Shown here: piece after piece, positions 48,412 to 57,544 of the stretch
How the letters are laid out: every line of letters starts with the position of its first letter
Numbering within the stretch: the stretch's first letter is position 1
Assembly: GCF_006546735.2 (NCBI RefSeq)
Contig: NZ_VICD02000006.1
Coordinates: 61,586-125,585 of the forward strand
Length of the DNA: 64,000 nucleotides
Reading direction: 5' to 3'
DNA from: Marilutibacter maris
GTDB lineage: Bacteria > Pseudomonadota > Gammaproteobacteria > Xanthomonadales > Xanthomonadaceae
The notes under the pieces: model-generated
What the model was told of the DNA's origin: nothing
The model's database searches: none
The model's input: the letters and a program-made list of their open reading frames with translations, nothing else
Program-made: the position numbers and the translations under genes

Positions 48412-50497
48412 TGGCCTGGGCCCCCTTGGCCTTCTCTTCAGCACGATACTTGGCAAAGGCCGCTACGCCTTCGGCCATTCGCTTCTCCCAGGCGTCTGGC
48501 GAATTGATGTCGGGCAACCGCCCCTTCTCGATCTTGAACTCCAACGCCCGCTTGGCCAGTTCACGCGCCTCTTCTTTCGGAATGTTCACGCGCTTGGCCG
48601 AGATGCTGGCTTGGACTTGGCGCAGCACCTTCTCGTCCATGGCCTTGGCCAGCACCGAGTAGGCCGCCTCGAACGGATTGATCCGGTCGATCAGGTCAAT
48701 GTCCAGGTCGCGGACATTGATGAACTTGCGCACCCCGTCGATCAGGGCAGTGTTGCCCTGCTGCTCGCTTGCAGTGCCTTCCTCTTCGGCCTTGGCCAAC
48801 GCCTGCTTGGCCTGCTGGGTGAGGTTGAGCGCAGCAATGGCATGTTGGCGAATGGCTTCCTGATCTGCCTCGCTCAACTCCGGGTAGCGATCGCGCACGA
48901 TCTTGCCCATCTGCACCTGCGTCAGCTCTTCGGGCAGGGTGTTGTCGTTGAACAACCCGTTCTCAATCGCCGTCTTGTCCTGGACGAATGCGGTGATGAC
49001 CTCGTTCAAGTCCTCCTTGCAGATCCGCTTGGCTTCCTGGGTCTCGGGCATGGTCAGCCCGCCAATCTCCACGTGGACCTGGCCCGTTGCGGCGTTCACG
49101 CCGACATTGGAACCACCCTCGACATAACCGCCTTCATACTCGAAGCCTTCGAGCTTGCCCTGGTTCTTGGGCGTGAACTCGAACCGGGGCGCCAGTACCT
49201 GCTCCATCAGCAGGCTTGCGGCAATGGCTTTCAGCGTGTCGTTGACGGCTGCCACGACTTCGGCTTCGCCTGCGGCCGGCTCGGCAATCAGGTTGGTGAA
49301 GCGCGAGCGCTCCTTGCCGGGGGCATCACGGGTGGCCCGACCAATGATCTGGACGATTTCGGTCAGGCTGCTGCGGTAGCCGATCGTCAGGGCGTGTTCG
49401 CACCAGATCCAGTCGAAACCTTCCTTGGCCATGCCCAACGCGATGATGATGTCTACGTGGTCGCGGTTGTTCTTCTGCGCTGGGTCTTTCAGCGAGTTCA
49501 GCACCTTGGCGCGCTTGGTCGCGTCGCTGTCGTCCACCAGGTCGGCCACTTTCAACACCGACCCGTCGGAACGCTCGACCAGATGGAACCCCGTCGCCGG
49601 ATCGACACCCTTCCAGGTGCCCAGCGCCTCCATGACTTCCTCGACTTCCTTGTACTTGTCCTGCAGGCTCTCGCGCGAGTTGACGTTGGGGATGTGGACG
49701 ATGGTTTTCAGCGCTGGATCGAGCACCTTGGTGATCGCATCCAGGTAGCGGCCCGTATAGAAGAAGTAGCCGATTTCCAGCGACTTCAAGTACGTGTAGC
49801 CGTTCAACTGCTCGTAGTAGGTGTACGTCACCGTCTCGAAGCGATTTTCGTCCTGCGGCGCCAACACGGCCACCGTATCGCCCCGGAAGTAAGAACCGGT
49901 CATGGCCACCAGGTGTACGGAACCTGCCGCAATCAGTTGCGTGAGCTGGCTACCCAGCACGTTGTCTGGGTTGCTGCTGACATGATGGAACTCGTCCACT
50001 GCCACCAGTCGGTCGTTGAACGCAGCAATGCCGTATTCCTCCACGGCAAAGCGGAAGGTGGCATGTGTACAGACCAGCACCTTGTCCTCGCTTTCCAGGA
50101 AGCGGCCCACGGCTCGCACCTTGCTCTTGTCGGCATTTACTTCGTCGTCGCCGGGGGCATTGCACAGGTTCCACTGCGGCTCGACCTTCCAGTCCGCCCA
50201 GAAGCCGAACTTGGTCAACTCTTCGTCGGCGAAGCTGCCACCGATGGACTTCTCGGGCACCACGATGATGGCTTGCTTGAGTCCCTGATTGTGGAGCTTG
50301 TCCAGCGCAATGAACATAAGGGCGCGCGACTTGCCCGACGCGGGCGGCGACTTGATCAGCAGGTACTGCTCGCCCCGCTTGGCGTAGGCGCGCTCCTGCA
50401 TGGGACGCATGCCCAGCGCGTTGACCTTGCTCGACGCGCCAGTACGGGCTGTGGCAATCGAGACTGACGGGACTGCCTTGGTGCCTTCCGATGTCAT
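48404..50497 (-). CDS. SF2 helicase of the methylase/GIY-YIG system
   Basis: This 697-aa protein has Walker A PPASGKSRAL (51-60), the DEFHH box (VAVDEFHHVSS), AMTGS as motif III, and the motif VI region EIVQIIGRATRDAPG. It is the ResIII/DEAD-type translocase seen in restriction complexes. A charged helical C-terminus follows residue 520. It overlaps the methylase stop by four bases (ATGA). It should translocate on DNA for the nuclease. Confidence 0.8.
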   Translation of the reverse strand: MTSEGTKAVPSVSIATARTGASSKVNALGMRPMQERAYAKRGEQYLLIKSPPASGKSRALMFIALDKLHNQGLKQAIIVVPEKSIGGSFADEELTKFGFWADWKVEPQWNLCNAPGDDEVNADKSKVRAVGRFLESEDKVLVCTHATFRFAVEEYGIAAFNDRLVAVDEFHHVSSNPDNVLGSQLTQLIAAGSVHLVAMTGSYFRGDTVAVLAPQDENRFETVTYTYYEQLNGYTYLKSLEIGYFFYTGRYLDAITKVLDPALKTIVHIPNVNSRESLQDKYKEVEEVMEALGTWKGVDPATGFHLVERSDGSVLKVADLVDDSDATKRAKVLNSLKDPAQKNNRDHVDIIIALGMAKEGFDWIWCEHALTIGYRSSLTEIVQIIGRATRDAPGKERSRFTNLIAEPAAGEAEVVAAVNDTLKAIAASLLMEQVLAPRFEFTPKNQGKLEGFEYEGGYVEGGSNVGVNAATGQVHVEIGGLTMPETQEAKRICKEDLNEVITAFVQDKTAIENGLFNDNTLPEELTQVQMGKIVRDRYPELSEADQEAIRQHAIAALNLTQQAKQALAKAEEEGTASEQQGNTALIDGVRKFINVRDLDIDLIDRINPFEAAYSVLAKAMDEKVLRQVQASISAKRVNIPKEEARELAKRALEFKIEKGRLPDINSPDAWEKRMAEGVAAFAKYRAEEKAKGAQANG

Positions 50498-53334
50498 TTA
50501 CGCTTCCCCTTCTTCGGCTTGGCCTGGCCTGCCGTCATCTTGGTGTACAGGTCGAACAGCTTTTCCAGCCGTTCGGTGTCGTTCTTGAACTTCCGTCCGA
50601 TGTAGATGCGCTCCAACACTTCATCGTTCTTCTCGTGTGCCCGGCGAAGGTCTTCCGGCATGAAAGCGGGGTTCGCCTTCTTGTGCCGCACGGGGTCATA
50701 CAGATCCGCAATATTCATCGGGAAATGCGCTTCTCTTGCCACCAGGATGGCTTGAGCGCACTCCGACAGATCAGCCATGTTTTGTTCGGTGAGTTCTGGC
50801 AACGGGAACGTATTCCAACCCAAAGTATTGGAGTATGAAAAATCGGTGCGCATCCGCACGCAAACCGTTCCGATCCACACCCAATGCATCCGTGAAGCAA
50901 TCAGAGCGACGTTCCAAATCGGGGCGTCATACATTGCGAACGCTTTCTCCTGAACGACGCAATGAGACTCCAGCAATCCAACCGGGAGATAAGGCCTGTT
51001 TTCGGAACTCACCCGAGGAACAATGATGGTCTGATTCTTCGACATCACTTGCTCTCGGAAGCGCCATGGTGTTTGCGCCAACCGCTTCGCGCTTAGATCT
51101 TCCTTCTTTTTCTTGGACCCAGCCCTGTTGCTCTTGCTTTCCCCATTGCCCGCCGCTGTGCGCGCTACCTTTACTGCTTCAATACGCTTAGCGATAGCCC
51201 CAAAACCAGCTGCATCCTCTGCCTCATCATCGGAGATCCAGAGGCAAGCCCGCGGCGATTGATCAATAAACTCAGTTGAGCCGTAAAACGGCCGAATGTA
51301 GCGACGAGCCGCTGGCTCTTGAAGCACTATCTCGCGCGCCTCGTCAGTCGTCAGCACCAGCGCCGCACCATAATATGGATGGTTCCCAAACTGCATCGGA
51401 TCCAAACCCTGCATAGGACTGGAGGCTTGCTGAACCTCTACGTTCGGCCCCGGTACAAGATAGGCATTTATGTTCGCAACGACCTTCTTCTCAACCGCAT
51501 CATCTGTGATTGCATAGAGCCGGCGCGAGACGCCCTCCGTGCTCGAAATGCCAACAATAACCACGGTAACCCCAGCATTGTGGCTGGCGAGGTTTGCCCA
51601 CTTGAACGATGTATGCGCAAAAACGATCTGGCTACCAACGCCAAATATCTCTGGCCACAGGATGGGAACATGCTGGCCCTGACAAATCGAGTTCGTTGAA
51701 ACAAATGCTGCGGTCGTCTTGGTCTTTGTTCCATAATCGGCAGCTTTCACAAACCAGCCAGCCACATAATCCAAAGACTTCCAGTTTTTGATGCGCCTTT
51801 CTAATAGCGAACCGAGGTCGGATTTCTGTTCGTCGGTCTGCTTTTTGCTCCCTAGATATGGGGGATTCCCACAGATATAGGTCTCCCCGCCCTCGTTCTC
51901 GAAGTCGATTTCCGATTGGTCCAGCGGCGTATTGAATAGGTCGTCGCCAACCAGCTTCACACCCGTACCGGTCGGCGGACAGATGGCCAGCCAATCCAAG
52001 CGCAAGGCATTCCCGCACGTGATCCAGTTCTGACTATCCAGCGGCAGCACGTCTTTCAGCGCTTCCTTCTGGCCGCGGTACAGCACATCGCACTGGAACT
52101 CGGCGATGATCAGGGCCAGACGCGCAATCTCGGCTGGGAAGTCGCGCAGCTCGATCCCGCGGAAGTTGTTGATCGGGATTTCCGAAGCCAAGTTGGCTTC
52201 ACCACGGCGTCGGTTGATCTCGGCTTCGATCTCGCGCATCTGCTTGTACGCGATGACCAGGAAGTTGCCGCTGCCGCACGCTGGGTCGAATACGCGGATA
52301 CGGGCCATGCGCTTGCGCAGGTTCAGCAGCTTGATCTTATTCTCGCCCGCCGCTTCCAGCTGAGCCCGCAGGTCGTCCAGGAACAGGGGGTTGAGCACCT
52401 TCAAGATGTTGGGCACGCTGGTGTAGTGCATGCCTAACGCGCCACGCTCTTCGTCGTCGGCTACGGCCTGGATCATCGACCCGAAGATGTCGGGATTGAT
52501 CTCCCTCCAGTCCAGCTGCCCGGCTTGGTACAGGTAAGACCGGGCGGTACGGGTGAACTTGGGCACGTCGGTGCTACCGGAGAACAGCCCACCATTGACG
52601 TAGGGGAACTCGATGGCCCAACGCGGGATACCCGCGGCCGCCCGGTCTTCCGTCTTGGTGTTCATGGCGCGGAAGATCGTGCTCAACACCTCGTGGACGT
52701 TGGCCCCGTCGCGCTCGCTCATCTGATCCACGGTGGCCGTGAACATCGTGGCGCCGGGGAAGATGTCCGTGTCCTCTGCAAAGAAACAGAAGATCAGGCG
52801 TGCCATGAAGTGGTTCATGTCCGGCCGACGCGCGGCCGTTGCCCAATCCGGGTTCTCGCGCAGCAGCTCGACGTACAACTTGTTCAGGCGACCGGTGGCC
52901 CGAACGTCGATGGGGTTGTCCTTGATCTCCCGGATCGTGGAGATACCCGCCAGCGGCAGAAAGAAGCCGAAGTGGTCGGGGAACCGGGGGAACTCGCAGG
53001 CGATCGCATCGCCCGTAGCCAGTTCCTCGGCTTCCAGCGTGGTGCCGTCGGTGGCCAGCACAAACTTCGCCTTGGCCTGGGTGGTCTTGGGGCTGGCCTT
53101 CAAGGCCGTCAGGGTCTGCCCCACCTGACCGGGCTCGGCCACGGCGATGTGGATATGGTTGCGCTGCAGCACACCACCCGGGACATCGGAAGCGTTGCTT
53201 TCGCCCTTGCGCAGGCGGGCGATGGTGGTTGTCTTGTTGCCGAACGCGGCCAGAAACTGGAACGGGAACTCCGCGCCGTCGAACGCTTGCGCGGCAAGGT
53301 CTGATAGTGCCTGTTCGATCTCAACAGCATTCAT
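50494..53334 (-). CDS. MmeI-like DNA methyltransferase
   Basis: This 946-aa protein has an N-terminal domain and helical spacer, methylase motif I RVFDPACGSGNFL (about residues 355-367), and motif IV GNPPYLG (about 490-500), i.e. an adenine N6-methylase. The order of parts after this (a target-recognition-like region, then a C-terminal helical domain) is that of MmeI-family proteins. I do not see the D-ExK nuclease at the N-terminus that single-chain MmeI enzymes carry, which fits the cutting role being moved to the GIY-YIG protein. Part of the middle (51.0-51.9 kb) is more AT-rich, as if the recognition region had been exchanged. Confidence 0.8.
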   Translation of the reverse strand: MNAVEIEQALSDLAAQAFDGAEFPFQFLAAFGNKTTTIARLRKGESNASDVPGGVLQRNHIHIAVAEPGQVGQTLTALKASPKTTQAKAKFVLATDGTTLEAEELATGDAIACEFPRFPDHFGFFLPLAGISTIREIKDNPIDVRATGRLNKLYVELLRENPDWATAARRPDMNHFMARLIFCFFAEDTDIFPGATMFTATVDQMSERDGANVHEVLSTIFRAMNTKTEDRAAAGIPRWAIEFPYVNGGLFSGSTDVPKFTRTARSYLYQAGQLDWREINPDIFGSMIQAVADDEERGALGMHYTSVPNILKVLNPLFLDDLRAQLEAAGENKIKLLNLRKRMARIRVFDPACGSGNFLVIAYKQMREIEAEINRRRGEANLASEIPINNFRGIELRDFPAEIARLALIIAEFQCDVLYRGQKEALKDVLPLDSQNWITCGNALRLDWLAICPPTGTGVKLVGDDLFNTPLDQSEIDFENEGGETYICGNPPYLGSKKQTDEQKSDLGSLLERRIKNWKSLDYVAGWFVKAADYGTKTKTTAAFVSTNSICQGQHVPILWPEIFGVGSQIVFAHTSFKWANLASHNAGVTVVIVGISSTEGVSRRLYAITDDAVEKKVVANINAYLVPGPNVEVQQASSPMQGLDPMQFGNHPYYGAALVLTTDEAREIVLQEPAARRYIRPFYGSTEFIDQSPRACLWISDDEAEDAAGFGAIAKRIEAVKVARTAAGNGESKSNRAGSKKKKEDLSAKRLAQTPWRFREQVMSKNQTIIVPRVSSENRPYLPVGLLESHCVVQEKAFAMYDAPIWNVALIASRMHWVWIGTVCVRMRTDFSYSNTLGWNTFPLPELTEQNMADLSECAQAILVAREAHFPMNIADLYDPVRHKKANPAFMPEDLRRAHEKNDEVLERIYIGRKFKNDTERLEKLFDLYTKMTAGQAKPKKGKRK

Positions 53335-53673
<339 letters not shown>

Positions 53674-54609
53674 ATGTACGAACCAGCTGACCCGCTCCTT
53701 CTCGACCGCAACGCTTCCCAGGAGCAAGCTCGCGCTGTTCTGGGCGAACCCCTCGCGTTTCTGGCCGACTTGGTGAACTACGGAACGCACCTCATCATCA
53801 AGGCGCTGGGTGATGGGGAAGACGATACGTCCCGACTGGTGGTGTGTGCCGGCCTGTTGAAGCACATCGTCGGAATGCTGGACGCCGCCCTCGTCCTGCT
53901 GGAAAACGGGCACTCGACAACAGCCCTGACGCAGGTTCGCTCGGCATTCGAGGCTACGCTTTACCTCGAACTGATCCTGCAGGAGGACACCGAGTACAGG
54001 GCCCGGGTTTACCTGGTGGGCGAATATCGAAGGAGGCTCGCGTTCCTCCAGCGGGCGCTCGACCCGTCCACGGCGCCAGGCTCCTTCAATCACGACTACG
54101 CGCACATCGGGATGAGTACCCAGACGCTCAGTGAGGAAGCAAAGACCACGGGCGTTGAGCATGTCGCCCACATTCAGTCCGTCTTGGCCCAGCCCGGACT
54201 TGCCAGCATCGATGCGCTCTACCTGAAGAAGCGTGGCAACAAAGCCTTCGATCCCCACTGGTATGAGCTACTGGGCCACAGAAGCATTCGCCAGCTCGCC
54301 AAGGCATTGAAGGAAGGGCCCGCATACGACCTTTGGTATGGGGGCGGCAGCCAGGTTGTGCACGCCCAGTCGCCCACCCAGCATTGGTCTGTGCTGGGCG
54401 ATGTCGCGGCATTGAAAGCCATCCGCCACTTGGAAGCCGCCCATTCCGTGAAGGATGGCGTGGCGCAAGTGGCACTGCATGCCTACAGGCTCGTCGTCCG
54501 AAAGTACCTCCCTGACGACTTCCCGGCCTTGCAGCAGAAGTATCTGGCAGACTGGCAAAAACCCTTCCGCAGCAGCGTCAAGGTTCAATACGAGTACCGG
54601 GGACAGTAA
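53674..54609 (+). CDS. DUF5677-like helical protein C
   Basis: This 311-aa protein has LTQVRSAFEATLYLELILQED near residue 90 and later LWYGGGSQVVHAQ near residue 225: the R-x-x-FE helix and S-x-VVH marks of the DUF5677 family, which is clearest here. It is soluble and helical throughout. It is divergent from the methylase operon. Two more distant relatives are at 29310 and 30564. The biochemical role of the family is not known to me. Confidence 0.65.
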   Translation: MYEPADPLLLDRNASQEQARAVLGEPLAFLADLVNYGTHLIIKALGDGEDDTSRLVVCAGLLKHIVGMLDAALVLLENGHSTTALTQVRSAFEATLYLELILQEDTEYRARVYLVGEYRRRLAFLQRALDPSTAPGSFNHDYAHIGMSTQTLSEEAKTTGVEHVAHIQSVLAQPGLASIDALYLKKRGNKAFDPHWYELLGHRSIRQLAKALKEGPAYDLWYGGGSQVVHAQSPTQHWSVLGDVAALKAIRHLEAAHSVKDGVAQVALHAYRLVVRKYLPDDFPALQQKYLADWQKPFRSSVKVQYEYRGQ

Positions 54610-54622
54610 GGCCCTAGGCGAC

Positions 54623-55111
54623 TTACAGGTCTTTGAGGGGCCCTGTATCGACGTCGTTTGCCCGAGTAGCAACGACGGCCGCCAACTGCGCGCGGCGACG
54701 CTCCGCTCGTTCGCGGAGATAGACCCCAACCTCGCTGTCGTACAAGTCCTGTGCCGCCTGGTCCAGCATGTCGGCGGTTTCAACTTCGCCCAGGGCACGG
54801 GCCACCTGTGCCCAGAAGCGGTCGCGGTGGTAGTTCATGACAACCGCCTTGCGGCGGCGGGCACCGCCCACGATGACAGGAGGCGACGGGATCTGTGGCG
54901 CCTTGGGCGTGGGCTCCAAATGCTCGGCCAGGTCCGGAAGTGGCATCTTCCAAGTGCCGTCGCGCTTCACCGCCCCCGGAAGCTCGCCGTTGCGCATCCG
55001 CTCGCGCACCGTGTAGGGGTGCTGCATGAGGACCTTGGCCGTCTCTTCGGCTGACAAATGCGTCTTGCCCGGCCATTGCCGCACCAGCAGATCGAGCATT
55101 CGTTCGGACAT
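54623..55111 (-). CDS. Excisionase-type HTH protein
   Basis: This 162-aa protein has an N-terminal winged HTH of the excisionase/MerR-like type: LSAEETAKVLMQHPYTVRERMRNGELPGAVKRDGTWKMPLPDLAEHL (residues 19-65), where the VxxRxxxGELPG turn and the W-x-(M/I)P strand are diagnostic. A basic linker and a helical tail with REAERRR-like charge follow. Its start overlaps the HAD stop (TGATG). Lying at the element's end, it could direct excision or control the HAD gene. Confidence 0.65.
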   Translation of the reverse strand: MSERMLDLLVRQWPGKTHLSAEETAKVLMQHPYTVRERMRNGELPGAVKRDGTWKMPLPDLAEHLEPTPKAPQIPSPPVIVGGARRRKAVVMNYHRDRFWAQVARALGEVETADMLDQAAQDLYDSEVGVYLRERAERRRAQLAAVVATRANDVDTGPLKDL

Positions 55112-55815
55112 CAGCCCCCCGACATCATCCTGTCCAGAGCCTCGCTGATCCCGCCCGCCCCGTCCACTTCCACGACACGGCCACCACCGTCGAAGTCGTG
55201 CAGGACCTCGTGCTCCCAGGTGGCGTGATACGGCATGTACACGCCCCATCCGCCCAACTCGATGACGGGGGCGATATCCGATTTCAGGGAGTTGCCCACC
55301 ATGGCGAACTCATCGGGCTGGACCTCGAACTCTTTCAGCAGCCGGCGGTAGGTGGCCACGTCCTTCTCGGACACGATCTCAATGCGCTGGAACGCGGTCA
55401 GTCCGCACAGCGCCACCTTCCGCTCTTGATGAAAGAGATCTCCCTTGGTGATCAGGACAACGCGGTAGCGCTGGGCGACCTGCTCGACGGCTTCGGCAAT
55501 CCCCGGCAGCAACTCCACGGGATGGACCAGCAGGTCCTTGCCCATGTCCATGATCGTGCGGATGTCTTTGGCCTCGATCCGACCACCCGTCAGATCAATG
55601 GCCGCTTCCACCATGGACAGGATCATGCCCTTCACGCCATAGCCGTACTGGGCCAGGTTGCCGCGTTCGGTGGCCAGGAGCTGCGCGCGCAGCCCCGCGG
55701 AGTCCAGGTCGATGTAGCGGGCAATGATCGCCTCGAAATCGATCTGCGCCTGGTCGTAGAACTCCTGGCTGCGCCACAGGGTGTCGTCCCCGTCAAACCC
55801 CACGATCTGAATCAT
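55111..55815 (-). CDS. HAD-family hydrolase, element-borne full-length copy
   Basis: This 234-aa phosphatase-type protein has all HAD motifs: GFDGDDTLW (motif I, nucleophile Asp in FDGDD), LITKGD (motif II), a lysine in the KD segment (SEKD) and VGNSLKSDI (motif III acidic pair). It is homologous over its whole front part to the broken chromosomal HAD gene at 55970-56369, but clearly diverged in sequence. The ATG at 55815 follows GGGGGCGGC. It appears to replace the function of the gene split by insertion. It is coupled to the excisionase-like gene. Confidence 0.85.
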   Translation of the reverse strand: MIQIVGFDGDDTLWRSQEFYDQAQIDFEAIIARYIDLDSAGLRAQLLATERGNLAQYGYGVKGMILSMVEAAIDLTGGRIEAKDIRTIMDMGKDLLVHPVELLPGIAEAVEQVAQRYRVVLITKGDLFHQERKVALCGLTAFQRIEIVSEKDVATYRRLLKEFEVQPDEFAMVGNSLKSDIAPVIELGGWGVYMPYHATWEHEVLHDFDGGGRVVEVDGAGGISEALDRMMSGG

Positions 55816-55848
55816 GCCGCCCCCGAAACGGTGGCAAAACCGAGGCAA

Positions 55849-55979
55849 TTTTGGCTTACATCCGGCCCCATCGGACTACATGAACGCCCCTTTCCTCGGC
55901 GCCCACGCAAGGCCAAACTCATAGAAATCAATCGCTTAAGTGTATTGGCACGCCTCCTGCGTGGGGGTGCCTTCCGCTC
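55849..55979. other. Right end of the element, att-type junction
   Basis: Homology of the broken HAD gene stops within CCTTCCGCTC (55970-55979), which is also present in the element's HAD copy at 55416-55425. Beside it lie CCCACGCA (55902) and its inverse TGCGTGGG (55958), plus CACGC-CTCCT-GCGTG (55949-55963), which look like recombinase arm or core sites. The GC content jumps here. Confidence 0.6.
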
Positions 55980-56369
55980 CTGGTGGAACAGGTCGCCCTT
56001 GGTGATCAGCACGATCTCGAAGTCGGCGGCGACCGCCTCGATCGCCTCGCGCACGCCCGGCAACAGCTCGACCGGGTGCGCCAGCAGTTCCTTGGCGATG
56101 CCGACGATGCGGTGCAGGTCGCGCGCGCTGATGCGGGCATCGGTGATTTCCACCGCGGCCTCGACCATCGACAGCGCCATGCCCTTCACGCCATAGCCGA
56201 ACAGGGCGATGTTGTTCTTTTCGATCGCGTACAGACGGTCGCCGACGTCGTCGAGATCGACGTAGTGGGCGACGATGCGCTCGAATTCCTGTTGCGCGCC
56301 GTGGAAGTAGTCCTCGCTGCGCCAGAGTGTGTCGTCGGCGTCGAAGCCGACCATGCGGATTGCGGTCAT
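55970..56369 (-). pseudogene. Chromosomal HAD hydrolase gene, truncated by the insertion
   Basis: The frame starts at ATG 56369 (MTAIRMVGFDADDTLWR) and matches the element's HAD protein through motif II (VLITKGDLFHQERK). It then runs into element sequence and ends in an unrelated Arg-rich tail at 55812. About 130 C-terminal residues, with motif III, are lost, so it should be inactive. The missing end is expected at the other end of the element, beyond the window. Base use is chromosome-like (very high GC at third positions). Confidence 0.8.
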
Positions 56370-56432
56370 CGCAACAGTATGACCGCGACCGCCGCGCACG
56401 GCTAAGCCCGAACGCGTCAGCCGGAGCAGAAG

Positions 56433-56454
56433 AAGGGCGACCTCGGTCGCCCTT
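56433..56454 (-). terminator. Hairpin after the EF-hand gene
   Basis: AAGGGCGACC-TC-GGTCGCCCTT forms a perfect 10-bp stem, on the downstream side of the minus-strand EF-hand gene. Confidence 0.65.
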
Positions 56455-56573
56455 CGGGACCGTCGCAGACCGCAGGGGATCGGCTGGACGGGCGTGGGAG
56501 AAAGCCCCGGCGCAATGCAGGCCGGGCGATCCGGGGCCCCGGAAGGGCGACCCCGGACCGGGATCCGTCATCG

Positions 56574-56921
56574 TTACTGCTCGCCGCCGGCCGGCTCGGG
56601 CTCGGTGCCGCCCTGGGCGTTGGCCACGTAGTTCTTGTACTCGTCGGCGGTGAGGTTGCCGTCGGCGTCGCTGTCGGCCAGATCGAACACCTGGCTCAGC
56701 GAAGGCACCGAGGCGGCCTCGTCCTTGCTGATCGCGCCGTCCTGGTTGAGATCGATGTCCGCCCAGCTCTTCTTCGCCGGCTGCGCGCTGTTCATGGTCG
56801 CGGCCTCGGCCTGGTCGGCCTGCTGGGGCGGCGCCGCTTCCTGCGCGAATGCGAACGGAGTCGCCATCGCGGCGGTCAGGGCCAGGGCGATGCTGAGGGA
56901 CTTGCGGTTGTTCTTGCTCAT
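56574..56921 (-). CDS. Exported EF-hand protein
   Basis: This 115-aa protein has a signal peptide (residues 1-26, cleaved after AFA). Two EF-hand loops follow: DLNQDGAISKDE (about 57-68) and DSDADGNLTADE (about 82-93), both with good calcium ligands. The tail is Gly/Pro/Glu-rich. It is probably a periplasmic calcium-binding protein, as seen in many xanthomonads. The strong site AAGGAGGA lies before the ATG. Confidence 0.8.
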   Translation of the reverse strand: MSKNNRKSLSIALALTAAMATPFAFAQEAAPPQQADQAEAATMNSAQPAKKSWADIDLNQDGAISKDEAASVPSLSQVFDLADSDADGNLTADEYKNYVANAQGGTEPEPAGGEQ

Positions 56922-57218
56922 GTCGGAATCCTCCTTGGGGGATGTTGTGCAACCGATCAGCGCACGGTCTTTGTAGTAGTCGTGTGGTATCGACCGTACG
57001 GCCCCTACCCTGCGCCGCCGCCGATGAACGAAAAACCCCGCGCAAAAGCCGCGATTACGCAGGGTTAACCTGCGCCGCCGCGCACCGCGCTAGCGATGCG
57101 CGCAGACGTGACGACGAACGCGATCGCACGTGATCGGCAACCGGTTTCGGCGCGCGTGGCTGAACGAGACGAGCTGAACGGAACACAACTTTTACGAACG
57201 CGGATCGTGCGCGCCGGC
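56922..57218. other. Intergenic region without a visible gene
   Basis: It holds the EF-hand leader and an imperfect hairpin, AACCCCGCGC with GCGATTACGCAGGGTT near 57032-57067, which may end the CPXCG gene. I see no other signal. Confidence 0.4.
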
Positions 57219-57410
57219 TCAGAGTGCGTCGCCGGAGCGGACCCGAACCCGTGGACCGCCGCCATCGTCGCCGGCGTCCACCCGCACCTCGATCGGCCTG
57301 CAGCAGACCGCGCAGTCCTCGACATAGTCCTGCGGTTCCGGCAGCGGCTCGACCCGCAGGTCGATCGGCTCGCCGCAGTACGGACAGGCAACGGTGACGA
57401 TGTGTTCCAT
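57219..57410 (-). CDS. CPXCG-motif cysteine-rich protein
   Basis: This 63-aa protein starts [21 protein letters not shown] and has a second [10 protein letters not shown], the two-knuckle pattern of the CPXCG family. It is a zinc-binding protein of unknown function, widespread in Gammaproteobacteria. It stands alone, divergent from the sugar dehydrogenase. Confidence 0.85.
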   Translation of the reverse strand: MEHIVTVACPYCGEPIDLRVEPLPEPQDYVEDCAVCCRPIEVRVDAGDDGGGPRVRVRSGDAL

Positions 57411-57544
57411 CGCGGCTCCTGCAGCCCTGGTGCGGTCCGGCCAGTATCGCGCCGGCCCGCCGCGGGCGGATGAAGCCGCTGCCGATGAATGCGAGAATCG
57501 GTCGCGTTGCCTATCGCCGCCCTCTCCCCGACCCGGAGCCCACG

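Noticed and set aside
55815..56000. A tRNA gene as the insertion target
   Set aside because: No cloverleaf is seen; the junction lies inside the HAD coding sequence.
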